From S143-63 sp964425855 (GTDB lineage Archaea > Thermoproteota > Thermoprotei_A > Sulfolobales > Acidilobaceae): a stretch of DNA of 7,874 nucleotides. The notes beneath the pieces are model-generated. The model was not told the DNA's origin. It ran no database searches and saw only the letters and a list, made by a program, of their open reading frames with translations. The number at the start of each line of letters is the position of its first letter. Position 1 is the stretch's first letter. Of the stretch, positions 1 through 5,721 are shown piece by piece. The DNA is taken from assembly GCA_964425855.1 (NCBI GenBank), contig CAYROE010000060.1:1-7874 (forward strand). The letters run 5' to 3'. A program made the position numbers and the translations under genes.

Positions 1-369
1 ACAACAGGGAACGCAGGTATAATCCAGCCAACACCCTTCAACATAATCGTAGAACCAGGAGACCTAAAAGAAGAAGAACTACTAGAAGCTCTAGGCGATG
101 GAATATACGCTACAAACAACTGGTACACAAGATTCCAAAACTACGTCGAAGGCACATTCTCCACAGTCACCAGAGACGCACTACTACTAGTACGCGGCGG
201 TAAGCCAATTGGGTGCTCTAAACGGGCACGAATCACCGGCTCCCTAAAAGATCTGATAAAGAATATCATTGGCTTGGGCAAGGAGCTATGGCCTATCCAG
301 TGGTGGGAGGTAAATATACCGAGTCTACTTCCACACATGATAGTCGAGACAAGGATAACCGCAGAATAA
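1..369 (+). CDS. TldE/PmbA-family protein, C-terminal fragment (5' end outside the window)
   Basis: The reading frame is open from the first base and ends at TAA 367-369, giving 122 residues. It reads as the C-terminal part of the TldD/PmbA superfamily. The stretch around NNWYTRFQNYVEGTFST (bases about 115-165) is the typical C-terminal block of that family, and the ending (PSLLPHMIVETRITAE) fits the usual terminal beta-strand, where the family typically ends in a promoter-like 'vPhilv' strand. In the family, TldD and TldE form a heterodimeric metalloprotease that trims small peptides. TldD carries the zinc-binding HExxxH motif and TldE generally lacks it. That motif would lie upstream, so the choice of TldE over TldD rests only on the look of this tail. 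The partner gene is probably immediately upstream. Nothing suggests damage. Family membership is well supported, the subunit assignment less so. Confidence 0.82.
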   Translation, partial: TTGNAGIIQPTPFNIIVEPGDLKEEELLEALGDGIYATNNWYTRFQNYVEGTFSTVTRDALLLVRGGKPIGCSKRARITGSLKDLIKNIIGLGKELWPIQWWEVNIPSLLPHMIVETRITAE

Positions 370-404
370 ATGGTGAAACACTATAGACAAGTCTAAAGTC
401 AATG

Positions 405-425
405 TCTTCTTTCCTTTTTCCTTCT
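405..425 (+). terminator. Pyrimidine-rich terminator-like tract
   Basis: A run of almost only T and C lies 36 bases after the stop of the TldE-like gene, with T-runs of up to five. Archaeal transcription ends mainly at T-rich tracts without a hairpin, so this is a plausible terminator. It slightly overlaps the 3' end of the opposing protease remnant. No stem-loop is visible. Confidence 0.4.
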
Positions 426-819
426 AATATTTCTCCAAAAGCCTTTGGACTATATAATAGGGCTCTTCGGAAAACTTAGAACCAGAATGGACAGTGACCA
501 AGACTATTTTTCCGTTCTTTTTACATACAGAAACTATAGTTGTTGTCACTTCTACAGTCATATAATTAAGGTGAAATCTCCTCGTTTGTTCAAACCATGC
601 TTCACCCATGATAGAAGGAGCACCTATGCTATGACCTAGTCCGAGAGCATGAACTAGCTCATGAACACCAACAGCTGTGTACTAATTTTTATCGGATACA
701 CAATTTAGACCTCCTATGGATGGTTTAACGGGAGCATATGCAAGTGATATTATCGAGCTAGAAAAAATAAAAATCACTACAAAAATAAACAAAATATTGA
801 TTGCCTTTCTATGGCCAAT
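424..819 (-). pseudogene. Decayed secreted metzincin (matrixin-like) zinc metalloprotease
   Basis: One reverse-strand frame stays meaningful from 819 to TAG 424-426, interrupted by one stop. It starts with a perfect-looking signal peptide: basic GHRKA, a hydrophobic run ILFIFVVIFIFSSSIISL, then AYA as the cleavage site. About 20 residues later, after an in-frame TAG at 682-684, comes HELVHALGLGH (631-663). This is the HExxHxxGxxH zinc motif of metzincins, followed by SIMGEAW with the Met-turn methionine at 607-609. About 58 residues follow. Three faults are visible. The codon at the start position (817-819) is ATT. The amber stop separates the signal peptide from the active site. Only about 20 residues lie between them, where matrixin-type domains normally have roughly 100, so an internal deletion is inferred. 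It follows the gene at 827-1753 directly and was probably co-transcribed with it. The open stretch 424-609 alone would be a headless fragment. Translation through the amber codon is an unlikely alternative. Confidence 0.8.
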
Positions 820-825
820 TTCAGA

Positions 826-835
826 TTCACCCCCC
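826..835 (-). promoter_or_regulatory. Ribosome binding site for the protease remnant, overlapping the upstream stop
   Basis: On the reverse strand a G-run followed by GGTGA overlaps the last codons and TGA stop (827-829) of the upstream gene. GGTGA ends 7 bases before the ATT at 819-817, which begins the signal-peptide frame. That is ideal archaeal spacing and marks where the original start codon stood. A GTG at 828-830 overlaps the TGA, but its frame closes after 17 codons. Confidence 0.55.
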
Positions 836-1753
836 TAATAGCATTGATACGAAATTCTCGACTGATTCCCCATAGACACTTAGTTTCTCAATTGCTATTT
901 CCCTTAGTTGATCGTATGTATAAGGACGCCAATAAATTGTAGGACTCTGGAATAATTCTGTGGGATTCAAAGTGATGTTACTTGGAGGTTTAATAGTGTT
1001 TAAACTAAATACCTGTCCATCCATTATTAGATATGCCCATGGCCCCCATACATAATCGTAGTGGACATAGATACCGTCTAATTCGACGTCTAGAAATACA
1101 ATGTATTCATAGCCTGGTTCTAATAATGGAAATGGTGATGCCACATCATGAATTGTGAGATTGGTTTTGTTGCTAGCATTTTCTGATATAAATGCTGTCA
1201 CTTTTAATTTTATTGTATTATTTTCTTTTATTTCGGATAATAAACTGTTAATTAACTGATATTGATTCTGTGCAAGTTCACATACGGTAGGATCCTTGAT
1301 ACATAGTTCTTGTGGGGGAATCTCTATAGTGTTCTGAGGATCTACTATGATTTTATTAATTTTAACCTGATATACTACGTCAGCACGTATTCCGCTCTTA
1401 GTAACGTTATCGATTGATAACACGGTTATGATTACCACGCCTGTCCCGTTTTCGATTATGTCCTTGAAGGGATTATCGGAATTTGCCAGAGGCCATACAA
1501 AATAACTGAAATATATGTCTGAATTGTTACCATTCATGCTTTTTATATAGTTATCTAAGGGTGTAGCCATGCTTTCTACTCCTTTCCAGCCACTATATGT
1601 ATATAGCTCGATGATACTATCGTGATAAGAATTATTCGTTTCGCTTTGCTCAGAACCACTATTTGGAGTCTCTTCTGATAGATACGCAAGTCTTATACCG
1701 GCAGATATAATAATAATTACTATTAATACGGAGAAGAGAACAATTTTCTTCAT
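827..1753 (-). CDS. Hypothetical secreted or membrane-anchored glycoprotein-like protein
   Basis: The gene encodes 308 residues from ATG 1753, with an AGGGGAT ribosome binding site 4-5 bases upstream. Residues 1-25 (MKK followed by a strongly hydrophobic run) form a signal peptide or N-terminal anchor, so the rest lies outside the cell. The outer part carries nine N-x-S/T sequons (for example N102, N116, N192, N195, N198, N259), as in crenarchaeal surface glycoproteins. Cys151 and Cys158 could form a disulfide. Residues 207-252, centred on LLEPGYEYIVFLD and ending in GPWAYLIMDGQVFSLN, look like a compact beta unit that I associate with other secreted prokaryotic proteins of unknown function, but I cannot name a family. 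No catalytic motif is seen. Its stop overlaps the ribosome binding site of the metzincin remnant downstream, so it may have been that protease's partner, substrate or inhibitor. That role is inference. Confidence 0.75.
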   Translation of the reverse strand: MKKIVLFSVLIVIIIISAGIRLAYLSEETPNSGSEQSETNNSYHDSIIELYTYSGWKGVESMATPLDNYIKSMNGNNSDIYFSYFVWPLANSDNPFKDIIENGTGVVIITVLSIDNVTKSGIRADVVYQVKINKIIVDPQNTIEIPPQELCIKDPTVCELAQNQYQLINSLLSEIKENNTIKLKVTAFISENASNKTNLTIHDVASPFPLLEPGYEYIVFLDVELDGIYVHYDYVWGPWAYLIMDGQVFSLNTIKPPSNITLNPTELFQSPTIYWRPYTYDQLREIAIEKLSVYGESVENFVSMLLGG

Positions 1754-1785
1754 AATTAATCCCCTAACTATTAATATAATGTTTA

Positions 1786-1800
1786 GTCATATATATATAG
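1786..1800 (-). promoter_or_regulatory. Probable TATA box for the 827-1753 gene
   Basis: Reverse-strand TATATATATA (1790-1799) lies about 40 bases upstream of ATG 1753. Initiation about 25 bases downstream of the box would give a leader of about 15-20 bases, just enough for the AGGGGAT ribosome binding site. The surrounding sequence is AT-rich, so the exact box is uncertain. Confidence 0.45.
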
Positions 1801-2051
1801 CATAGTATCTTCATATATATTGCCTCACTATCCTGGTCCCGGCAAATCTATAAACTAAATTCCACTATACTACTACATTATAGTATAACCAGTTTGTAAC
1901 AACGATGCTTTCACCATAGGTTTCATCATATATTAGCTCTCAAAACAACACATTACTTAGCTTCTGAGATAATTTCAAACATATTCAAAATCATTGATCT
2001 AGTTTATTAACATTATTAAATAGGAAAAACTCAAAATAATATAATCATTAA

Positions 2052-2068
2052 TTCTAAATATACATATA
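2052..2068 (+). promoter_or_regulatory. Probable TATA box for the short-chain dehydrogenase gene
   Basis: The AT-rich stretch CTAAATATACATATAA sits 31-47 bases upstream of the GTG start at 2099. A start site near 2082 would leave a leader of about 16 bases that includes the GGGAG ribosome binding site at 2086-2090. Confidence 0.4.
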
Positions 2069-2098
2069 ATCCCCTATTCTAAACAGGGAGACCAAACA

Positions 2099-2899
2099 GT
2101 GCTGCTACTAGCTAAGAAAAGAATAATAGTTACAGGGGCGAGTAGGGGCATAGGCTTCGGTATTTCAAAGATACTGGCATATCATGGAGCTCACCTATAC
2201 TTGACAAGTCTTAACCCTAGCCATCTAGAAGAGGCGGTGCAGAAGATCAGGCAGGATCCAGGTACGAGGGGAAAAGTAGTAGGTTATAGTGCCGCTGATC
2301 TATCCAGGCCTGGGTATGGTTCAATAATAGTGAGGAGAGCAGTCGAATCAATGAAGGGTTTAGACGGGATAGTTTATGTTCCTCCACCCCCACCTCCAGG
2401 CTTCTTCGAGGAGCTCACATTAGACCACTGGACGTATAGTAGCCAGGTTCTTATTCATAGCGCAATAGAAATGGTTAAGACGGCACTGGACTCTTTAAAA
2501 GAGAGCGCCCTATATAACAGGAATCCCAGTATTGTATTCGTGACCAGTATCGCCGCATGGGAGCCCGACCCCGTTATAACAACTAGCAGCGCTCTTCGTA
2601 TAGCTTTGCATGGACTAACCCAGGTCCTTGCAAGGGACCTTGGTAGGTATGGTATCCGGGTCAACGCCATTGTGCCAGGATACATATTAACAGATAGGTT
2701 GATGAGTCTGGCCAAGAAAAGTATGCCCAATAATCCTGAGGAATATCTTGATAGCTTAAGGAAGAAGATACCTTTGGGACGGATAGGTACCCCTGAAGAC
2801 ATGGGTTATACGGCATTGTTTCTTCTAAGCGATCTTTCAAGCTATATTAATGGTGCAATCATACCAGTAGATGGAGGACTCCATAGAAAAACAATATGA
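2099..2899 (+). CDS. Short-chain dehydrogenase/reductase homologue with non-canonical active site
   Basis: The gene encodes 266 residues from GTG 2099, with GGGAG (2086-2090) 8 bases upstream. The Rossmann dinucleotide site TGASRGIG is at residues 12-19, and family landmarks follow: GIRVNAIVPG (185-194), the helix after ILTDR, IPLGRIGTPEDM (224-235) and INGAIIPVDGG (250-260). Length and order are those of a classical SDR. The active site is not. Ser150 is kept, but the expected Tyr (13 residues on) is Ser163 and the expected Lys is Arg167. The NNAG motif is also missing, with six prolines in its place (95-100). From memory this matches a crenarchaeal/bacterial SDR subgroup typified by Aeropyrum APE0912, annotated as beta-ketoacyl-reductase-like without known substrate. 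It may bind NAD(P) without normal reductase chemistry. It has its own promoter and appears monocistronic. The SDR fold is certain, the reaction unknown. Confidence 0.92.
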   Translation: MLLLAKKRIIVTGASRGIGFGISKILAYHGAHLYLTSLNPSHLEEAVQKIRQDPGTRGKVVGYSAADLSRPGYGSIIVRRAVESMKGLDGIVYVPPPPPPGFFEELTLDHWTYSSQVLIHSAIEMVKTALDSLKESALYNRNPSIVFVTSIAAWEPDPVITTSSALRIALHGLTQVLARDLGRYGIRVNAIVPGYILTDRLMSLAKKSMPNNPEEYLDSLRKKIPLGRIGTPEDMGYTALFLLSDLSSYINGAIIPVDGGLHRKTI

Positions 2900-2929
2900 G
2901 TAATGATACGATTATACAACTGCATTAGA

Positions 2930-2946
2930 TTAATTTTGTTTAAAAT
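2930..2946 (+). terminator. T-rich possible terminator after the SDR gene
   Basis: The sequence TAATTTTGTTTAAAATC begins 30 bases after the SDR stop, and a second T-run follows at 2963-2968. Archaeal T-tract termination is plausible here, upstream of the separate promoter of the next operon. AT-rich background makes this a weak call. Confidence 0.3.
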
Positions 2947-3033
2947 CAATAATCCGAAATAATTTTTATCACAATGTTTATAGAAATCTTTCTAGTATTA
3001 CCTATTTTAATAACACTTAATCTTTATTGCAAG

Positions 3034-3051
3034 AAGACAACCTTTATATAC
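3034..3051 (+). promoter_or_regulatory. Promoter (BRE plus TATA) of the Roadblock operon
   Basis: TTTATATA at 3043-3050 is preceded by a purine-rich BRE-like GAAGACAA. Initiation about 25 bases on would be near 3073. This excludes the upstream TTG at 3062 and the following in-frame codons as starts, and leaves a leader of about 28 bases containing GAGGTG at 3086-3091. Confidence 0.6.
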
Positions 3052-3085
3052 TACTTGTTGATTGCAGATACATGTATATGAACAA

Positions 3086-3091
3086 GAGGTG
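3086..3091 (+). promoter_or_regulatory. Ribosome binding site deciding the 3101 start
   Basis: GAGGTG matches the archaeal anti-Shine-Dalgarno sequence and lies 9 bases before ATG 3101. A start at TTG 3062 would lie before the predicted transcript start. Confidence 0.65.
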
Positions 3092-3100
3092 CATGTAGAT

Positions 3101-3463
3101 ATGTCTACTCCAATCCAGAGGATATTAGCCGACATGACTCGAACACCCGGAGTACTAGCTATATTCATAGTGAGCAAAGAAGGATTCATAATCGACAAGG
3201 CAACAGCAGGTACTCTAAACGTTGATGAAGACGCTATCGCGGCAATGTTAACTGCAGTCTATGGATCAACAACGCAGTTAGGACAGGAACTAGAACTAGG
3301 AAAACCGGAAACCACCACACTAGAGTATCCTGGCCATTTCCTGTTAATACATGATATGGGTGAAAACCTGCTAGTACTGTTGGCCGACAGGGCTAAAGCC
3401 ATTCTAGGAAGACTAAGATACGAACTCAAGAAACAGGCCCCAAGAATAGCAAACAGTCTATAA
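3101..3463 (+). CDS. Roadblock/LC7-domain protein
   Basis: The gene encodes 120 residues from ATG 3101. The frame is open further upstream to 3062, but promoter and GAGGTG position favour 3101. The whole protein is one Roadblock/LC7 domain: an N-terminal helix (IQRILADMTRTPGV, 5-18), strand pair VLAIFIVSKEGFIIDKA (18-34), a long central helix after DEDAIAAML (42-62), strands TTTLEYPGHFLLIHDMGENLLVLLAD (71-96), and a C-terminal helix ILGRLRYELKKQ (101-112). Family members (MglB, dynein light chain roadblock, Ragulator subunits) dimerise and typically act as regulators or scaffolds for small GTPases, or as adaptors. No membrane segment or catalytic motif is present. It is the first gene of a three-gene unit, 23 bases ahead of the next start, and the third gene has a similar domain, so a heterodimer is plausible. 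Domain call is firm, cellular role inferred. Confidence 0.85.
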   Translation: MSTPIQRILADMTRTPGVLAIFIVSKEGFIIDKATAGTLNVDEDAIAAMLTAVYGSTTQLGQELELGKPETTTLEYPGHFLLIHDMGENLLVLLADRAKAILGRLRYELKKQAPRIANSL

Positions 3464-3471
3464 GCCGCATA

Positions 3472-3479
3472 AGGGTGAT
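3472..3479 (+). promoter_or_regulatory. Ribosome binding site deciding the 3487 start
   Basis: AGGGTGAT contains the consensus GGTGAT and ends 7 bases before GTG 3487. The GTG at 3475 lies inside this site and has no good site of its own, so 3487 is the better start. Confidence 0.6.
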
Positions 3480-3486
3480 AGTATCC

Positions 3487-4017
3487 GTGGAGGAACAAGT
3501 CAAAGAGAGTGGTTTCACCTTGAGTAAAAAAGTAGAGATAAGTAGCGGACTCATAAATGTAATTGTTGCAGGCTACCAAATAGCACTAAATAAAACACTA
3601 GGTCCTGGAGCAGCTGCTATGACTCAACTCCTAATAAAAGATATCGGAGAATTCCTAGAAGATCTCCTTGAAGATGCTGGATTTGAGCTCCACGACATTA
3701 GCGACCTCTCGTCAGATATACCAAAAGCATTCCAGATGCTTGGTATAAGTCAGAGGGTAGAAGTAGAGACGCCATCAAATGGTTCAAACAAAGGAGACAA
3801 ATACATAATTAAAATATACGATAGTATATTCAGACCTGTGGCATTACTATTGGAGAAGAAAGGCATCAAATTCACATTAAGCCCAGAATCATTCCTGGCA
3901 GCTGCCTTGGTAAGAAAAGCCATTAGAAAACAAAAATCAGATGCACAAATTAAGATAAAGGTCAGACCACAGAAATCACCCGATGAACCTCTAGTAGTGG
4001 AAGTCGAAGTGAGGTAG
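3487..4017 (+). CDS. Unrecognised soluble protein of the Roadblock operon, possibly V4R/Bet3-like
   Basis: The gene encodes 176 residues from GTG 3487; a start at 3475 would add four residues but overlaps the ribosome binding site. There is no signal peptide or membrane helix. I do not recognise the family with certainty. The order of elements is suggestive: a Gly-rich turn LGPGAAAM (38-45) leading into a long amphipathic helix (46-64); a second helix ending in FQMLGIS (82-88); strand RVEVE (90-94); a strand with KYIIKIYDS (105-113); LSPESFLAAALVRKAIRK (131-148); and final strands IKIKVRP and VVEVEV. V4R domains, the prokaryotic relatives of the TRAPP subunit Bet3, show a similar layout with a 'VE...DS' core, but the usual cysteines are absent. 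It sits between two Roadblock-type genes, 23 bases after the first and 7 before the next, which supports a shared complex. The V4R idea is inference. Confidence 0.8.
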   Translation: MEEQVKESGFTLSKKVEISSGLINVIVAGYQIALNKTLGPGAAAMTQLLIKDIGEFLEDLLEDAGFELHDISDLSSDIPKAFQMLGISQRVEVETPSNGSNKGDKYIIKIYDSIFRPVALLLEKKGIKFTLSPESFLAAALVRKAIRKQKSDAQIKIKVRPQKSPDEPLVVEVEVR

Positions 4018-4024
4018 GATTATA

Positions 4025-4753
4025 GTGAGCGAATTCGACAATAATTATTACTCCAACATCTCTGATTTTTGCGAAAAACTAGACTCTATCGAGTATATCA
4101 ATATTATATCTCTAGAAGGATTCCCTATCGAATTCTCCAAGAAGCTTACCAGGGAAAAAGCTGAGGCCGCCGCAGCACTAGCCATAGATTTACTATACGG
4201 ATCAAGAGAAGCGGCTAAAGATCTCCTAGGTAAGGAAGCTCAAGAAATCATACTTGACGTTGGCGACGGTTCTGTCCTCGACGTGAGGAAAATAAAAGAA
4301 TTGATATTGCTAGTCAAAGGAAAAAGAAGAAATGTTGAGGAAGCTCTTCAAAGTATAAGCCTCTATCTGAATAACAAAAAAATATCTTGTCCATATTGCA
4401 AAAACAACTTGACATTCGCGGTATCAAGCTGTCCTAAATGCAGTAGAATTATTCCATTTACCTCGAGAACCTGTCCCAGCTGTGGTTACAACGTAGCTAT
4501 TAAAAAATGCCCTTATTGCAATAAACTAATATCATTCAAGGGTCAACCTATTAGAATAAAGAAGGATACTATAGATACTTCTTTTGCTATTATTGAAGGC
4601 TCGATACTAGGGATAGCTTCATCAATATATTTCTATATATCTACAAATACTATACCTATATCTATTATAGGAGGCATAGCTATAGGTGGATTAACCAGCT
4701 ACCTCTTATATCGACGAGCTAGAGTTAAAATAGAAGCCGATGACTTGGAATAA
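4025..4753 (+). CDS. Roadblock-like domain fused to two zinc ribbons and a membrane hairpin
   Basis: The gene encodes 242 residues from GTG 4025. GAGGT at 4011-4015 overlaps the previous stop and lies 9 bases upstream, so translation is probably coupled. Residues about 10-115 look like a diverged Roadblock/LC7 domain: YINIISLEGFPIEFS (strand pair), the Ala-rich helix REKAEAAAALAIDLL, then strands and a final helix VEEALQSISLYL. Next come four Cys-Pro-x-Cys knuckles (C122/C125, C136/C139, C150/C153, C162/C165), forming two zinc ribbons. Two hydrophobic stretches follow (about 187-206 and 211-228) with RRARVK after them, so the tail is probably a membrane hairpin with the other domains in the cytoplasm. 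It would anchor the operon's products at the membrane. It ends 8 bases from a convergent gene. Zinc ribbons and membrane segments are plain in the sequence; the Roadblock part is a fold-level inference. Confidence 0.85.
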   Translation: MSEFDNNYYSNISDFCEKLDSIEYINIISLEGFPIEFSKKLTREKAEAAAALAIDLLYGSREAAKDLLGKEAQEIILDVGDGSVLDVRKIKELILLVKGKRRNVEEALQSISLYLNNKKISCPYCKNNLTFAVSSCPKCSRIIPFTSRTCPSCGYNVAIKKCPYCNKLISFKGQPIRIKKDTIDTSFAIIEGSILGIASSIYFYISTNTIPISIIGGIAIGGLTSYLLYRRARVKIEADDLE

Positions 4754-4761
4754 ATTTAGAA

Positions 4762-5517
4762 TTAGGGAAACAAGATATGTTTTCTATACCCGTATAGCCT
4801 TGATAGAGCTGATTTTTTATTTGAATAACATACTGTCTCGGTTTTTCCTGAATCATACCTCACGAATAGATACGGGCATCCCTTAGAATCACGAATAATG
4901 CAGACATATTCGGATCCCTCACCTACTGCCGTAAAACCACACCTGTCCACCTGTTCCTCTGGCGATGTAAAAACTGTATAATCACATTCGGGGTCTAGAG
5001 AATACATATATACTAGTTCGAGACACTCCTTCTCACTATAATAACTATCTTCGGCATGTCCCTTTTCTTCCTTTCCATTCTCTGTATCGGCATGTGTCTC
5101 TGCCATAGTTATGCCTAACTCATCCGCTATGTTTTTAGCAAGATATGTAATCTTATCGAAGGACGCTTGTCTTATACTATAGCCTAAATTTGATAACTTT
5201 TCTAGGTCAAAAAACATTTGTATTGGAGTAACCTCGAAGATCTCGGCATTAATACGATAGATGTTTTCATTATTTTCGACTTTACTGTCGCAAACTAGAT
5301 ACGTTGTATTCTTGTACATCCATACTCTGCATTCTGATTCTGTCACATCGGGATAATCATAGAAGAGGTATATATCTACTAAAACCGCCGAATCCTCGTT
5401 AGTGAATCTAGATGCCTCGGTCAATATTTTAGTTAAAATGCTTTTTAGGTCGTTCTCAACGTCAACTATTAATGTTTTTAAATATTTTTTGAACAAGAAA
5501 TTAGGCATCTTAGCCAA
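4762..5517 (-). CDS. Hypothetical cysteine-containing protein
   Basis: The gene encodes 251 residues from TTG 5517. GAGGT at 5526-5530 is 8 bases upstream, while the next candidate, ATG 5508, would be 17 bases away, so TTG is preferred. I recognise no family. An N-terminal helical stretch (about 8-38) is followed by strands (44-53, 63-77) and another helical part to 137. A hydrophilic acidic linker (138-160) leads to a C-terminal domain of about 90 residues with six of the eight cysteines (165, 178, 193, 206, 214, 230). The cysteines are not in CxxC pairs, which argues against a zinc ribbon and fits disulfides, common in cytoplasmic proteins of hyperthermophiles. No signal peptide or membrane helix is seen. 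It converges on the Roadblock operon with an 8-base gap and diverges from the gene at 5722, with which it may share regulation. Confidence 0.72.
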   Translation of the reverse strand: MAKMPNFLFKKYLKTLIVDVENDLKSILTKILTEASRFTNEDSAVLVDIYLFYDYPDVTESECRVWMYKNTTYLVCDSKVENNENIYRINAEIFEVTPIQMFFDLEKLSNLGYSIRQASFDKITYLAKNIADELGITMAETHADTENGKEEKGHAEDSYYSEKECLELVYMYSLDPECDYTVFTSPEEQVDRCGFTAVGEGSEYVCIIRDSKGCPYLFVRYDSGKTETVCYSNKKSALSRLYGYRKHILFP

Positions 5518-5525
5518 TATTTATT

Positions 5526-5533
5526 ACCTCTCC
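5526..5533 (-). promoter_or_regulatory. Ribosome binding site deciding the TTG 5517 start
   Basis: Reverse-strand GGAGAGGT ends 8 bases before TTG 5517. It is the only good ribosome binding site near this gene start. Confidence 0.55.
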
Positions 5534-5563
5534 TGCATTGTCAGAGAATTTCATCAATGAATT

Positions 5564-5582
5564 CAAGTATATAAAATTTCTG
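5564..5582 (-). promoter_or_regulatory. Probable promoter of the 4762-5517 gene
   Basis: On the reverse strand a purine-rich CAGAAA is followed by TTTTATATACTT centred near 5572. A start site about 25 bases on (near 5547) leaves a leader of about 30 bases with the GGAGAGGT site. Confidence 0.45.
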
Positions 5583-5669
5583 TATGTATCAAATTGAATA
5601 ATTATATAATACCCTGTATATCATGCAATTCATTATTTACATACGATACCTATTATTATACAAACTTCT

Positions 5670-5686
5670 CCCTTAAAATAAATATC
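5670..5686 (+). promoter_or_regulatory. Possible promoter of the 5722 gene
   Basis: CCCTTAAAATAAATATC lies 36-52 bases before ATG 5722. A start site near 5703 would leave a leader of about 19 bases with the GGAGGGAT site. A TATTATTATA run at 5651-5660 is an alternative. Confidence 0.35.
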
Positions 5687-5721
5687 AATTCCAGAAATTC
5701 ATAACTAGGAGGGATAGAGGA

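Larger units (their letters stand above)
1754..2098. other. Divergent intergenic region with promoters only
   Basis: These 345 bases separate divergently transcribed genes. I see a reverse-strand TATA box near 1795 and a forward one near 2058. A 6-base inverted repeat (ACTATA 1864-1869 and TATAGT 1879-1884) could be a weak operator but may be chance in such AT-rich DNA. No open frame of note, tRNA-like fold or direct repeat array was found on either strand. Confidence 0.6.

Noticed and set aside
141..338. Reverse open frame opposite the TldE-like gene
   Set aside because: The forward frame shows clear family motifs; the reverse frame is a shadow without a ribosome binding site.
445..639. Forward open frame of 64 codons opposite the protease remnant
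   Set aside because: It lies antisense to the zinc-motif region, has no ribosome binding site, and its composition follows from the reverse-strand gene.
682..684. In-frame TAG read as pyrrolysine in the protease remnant
   Set aside because: Pyrrolysine use is not known in this type of archaeon as far as I recall, and the missing N-terminal subdomain and ATT start position already indicate decay.
1862..1886. Inverted repeat ACTATA/TATAGT in the divergent promoter region
   Set aside because: Six-base arms in such AT-rich DNA are expected by chance, and they do not overlap either predicted TATA box.
2455..2802. Reverse open frame of 115 codons inside the SDR gene
   Set aside because: It is fully covered by the strongly supported SDR frame and encodes nothing recognisable.
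3062..3100. Thirteen-residue N-terminal extension of the Roadblock protein from TTG 3062
   Set aside because: The TTG lies before the predicted transcription start, and the GAGGTG site serves ATG 3101.
3259..3579. Reverse open frame spanning the first two Roadblock-operon genes
   Set aside because: It overlaps two forward genes with good ribosome binding sites and is a shadow of their codon pattern.
5530..5556. Reverse-strand TGATGA and CTGA between short complementary arms, resembling a box C/D kink-turn that could bind L7Ae
   Set aside because: The purine before TGATGA is missing, the boxes are only 6 bases apart with no guide, the stem is weak, and part of it lies upstream of the likely transcript start.
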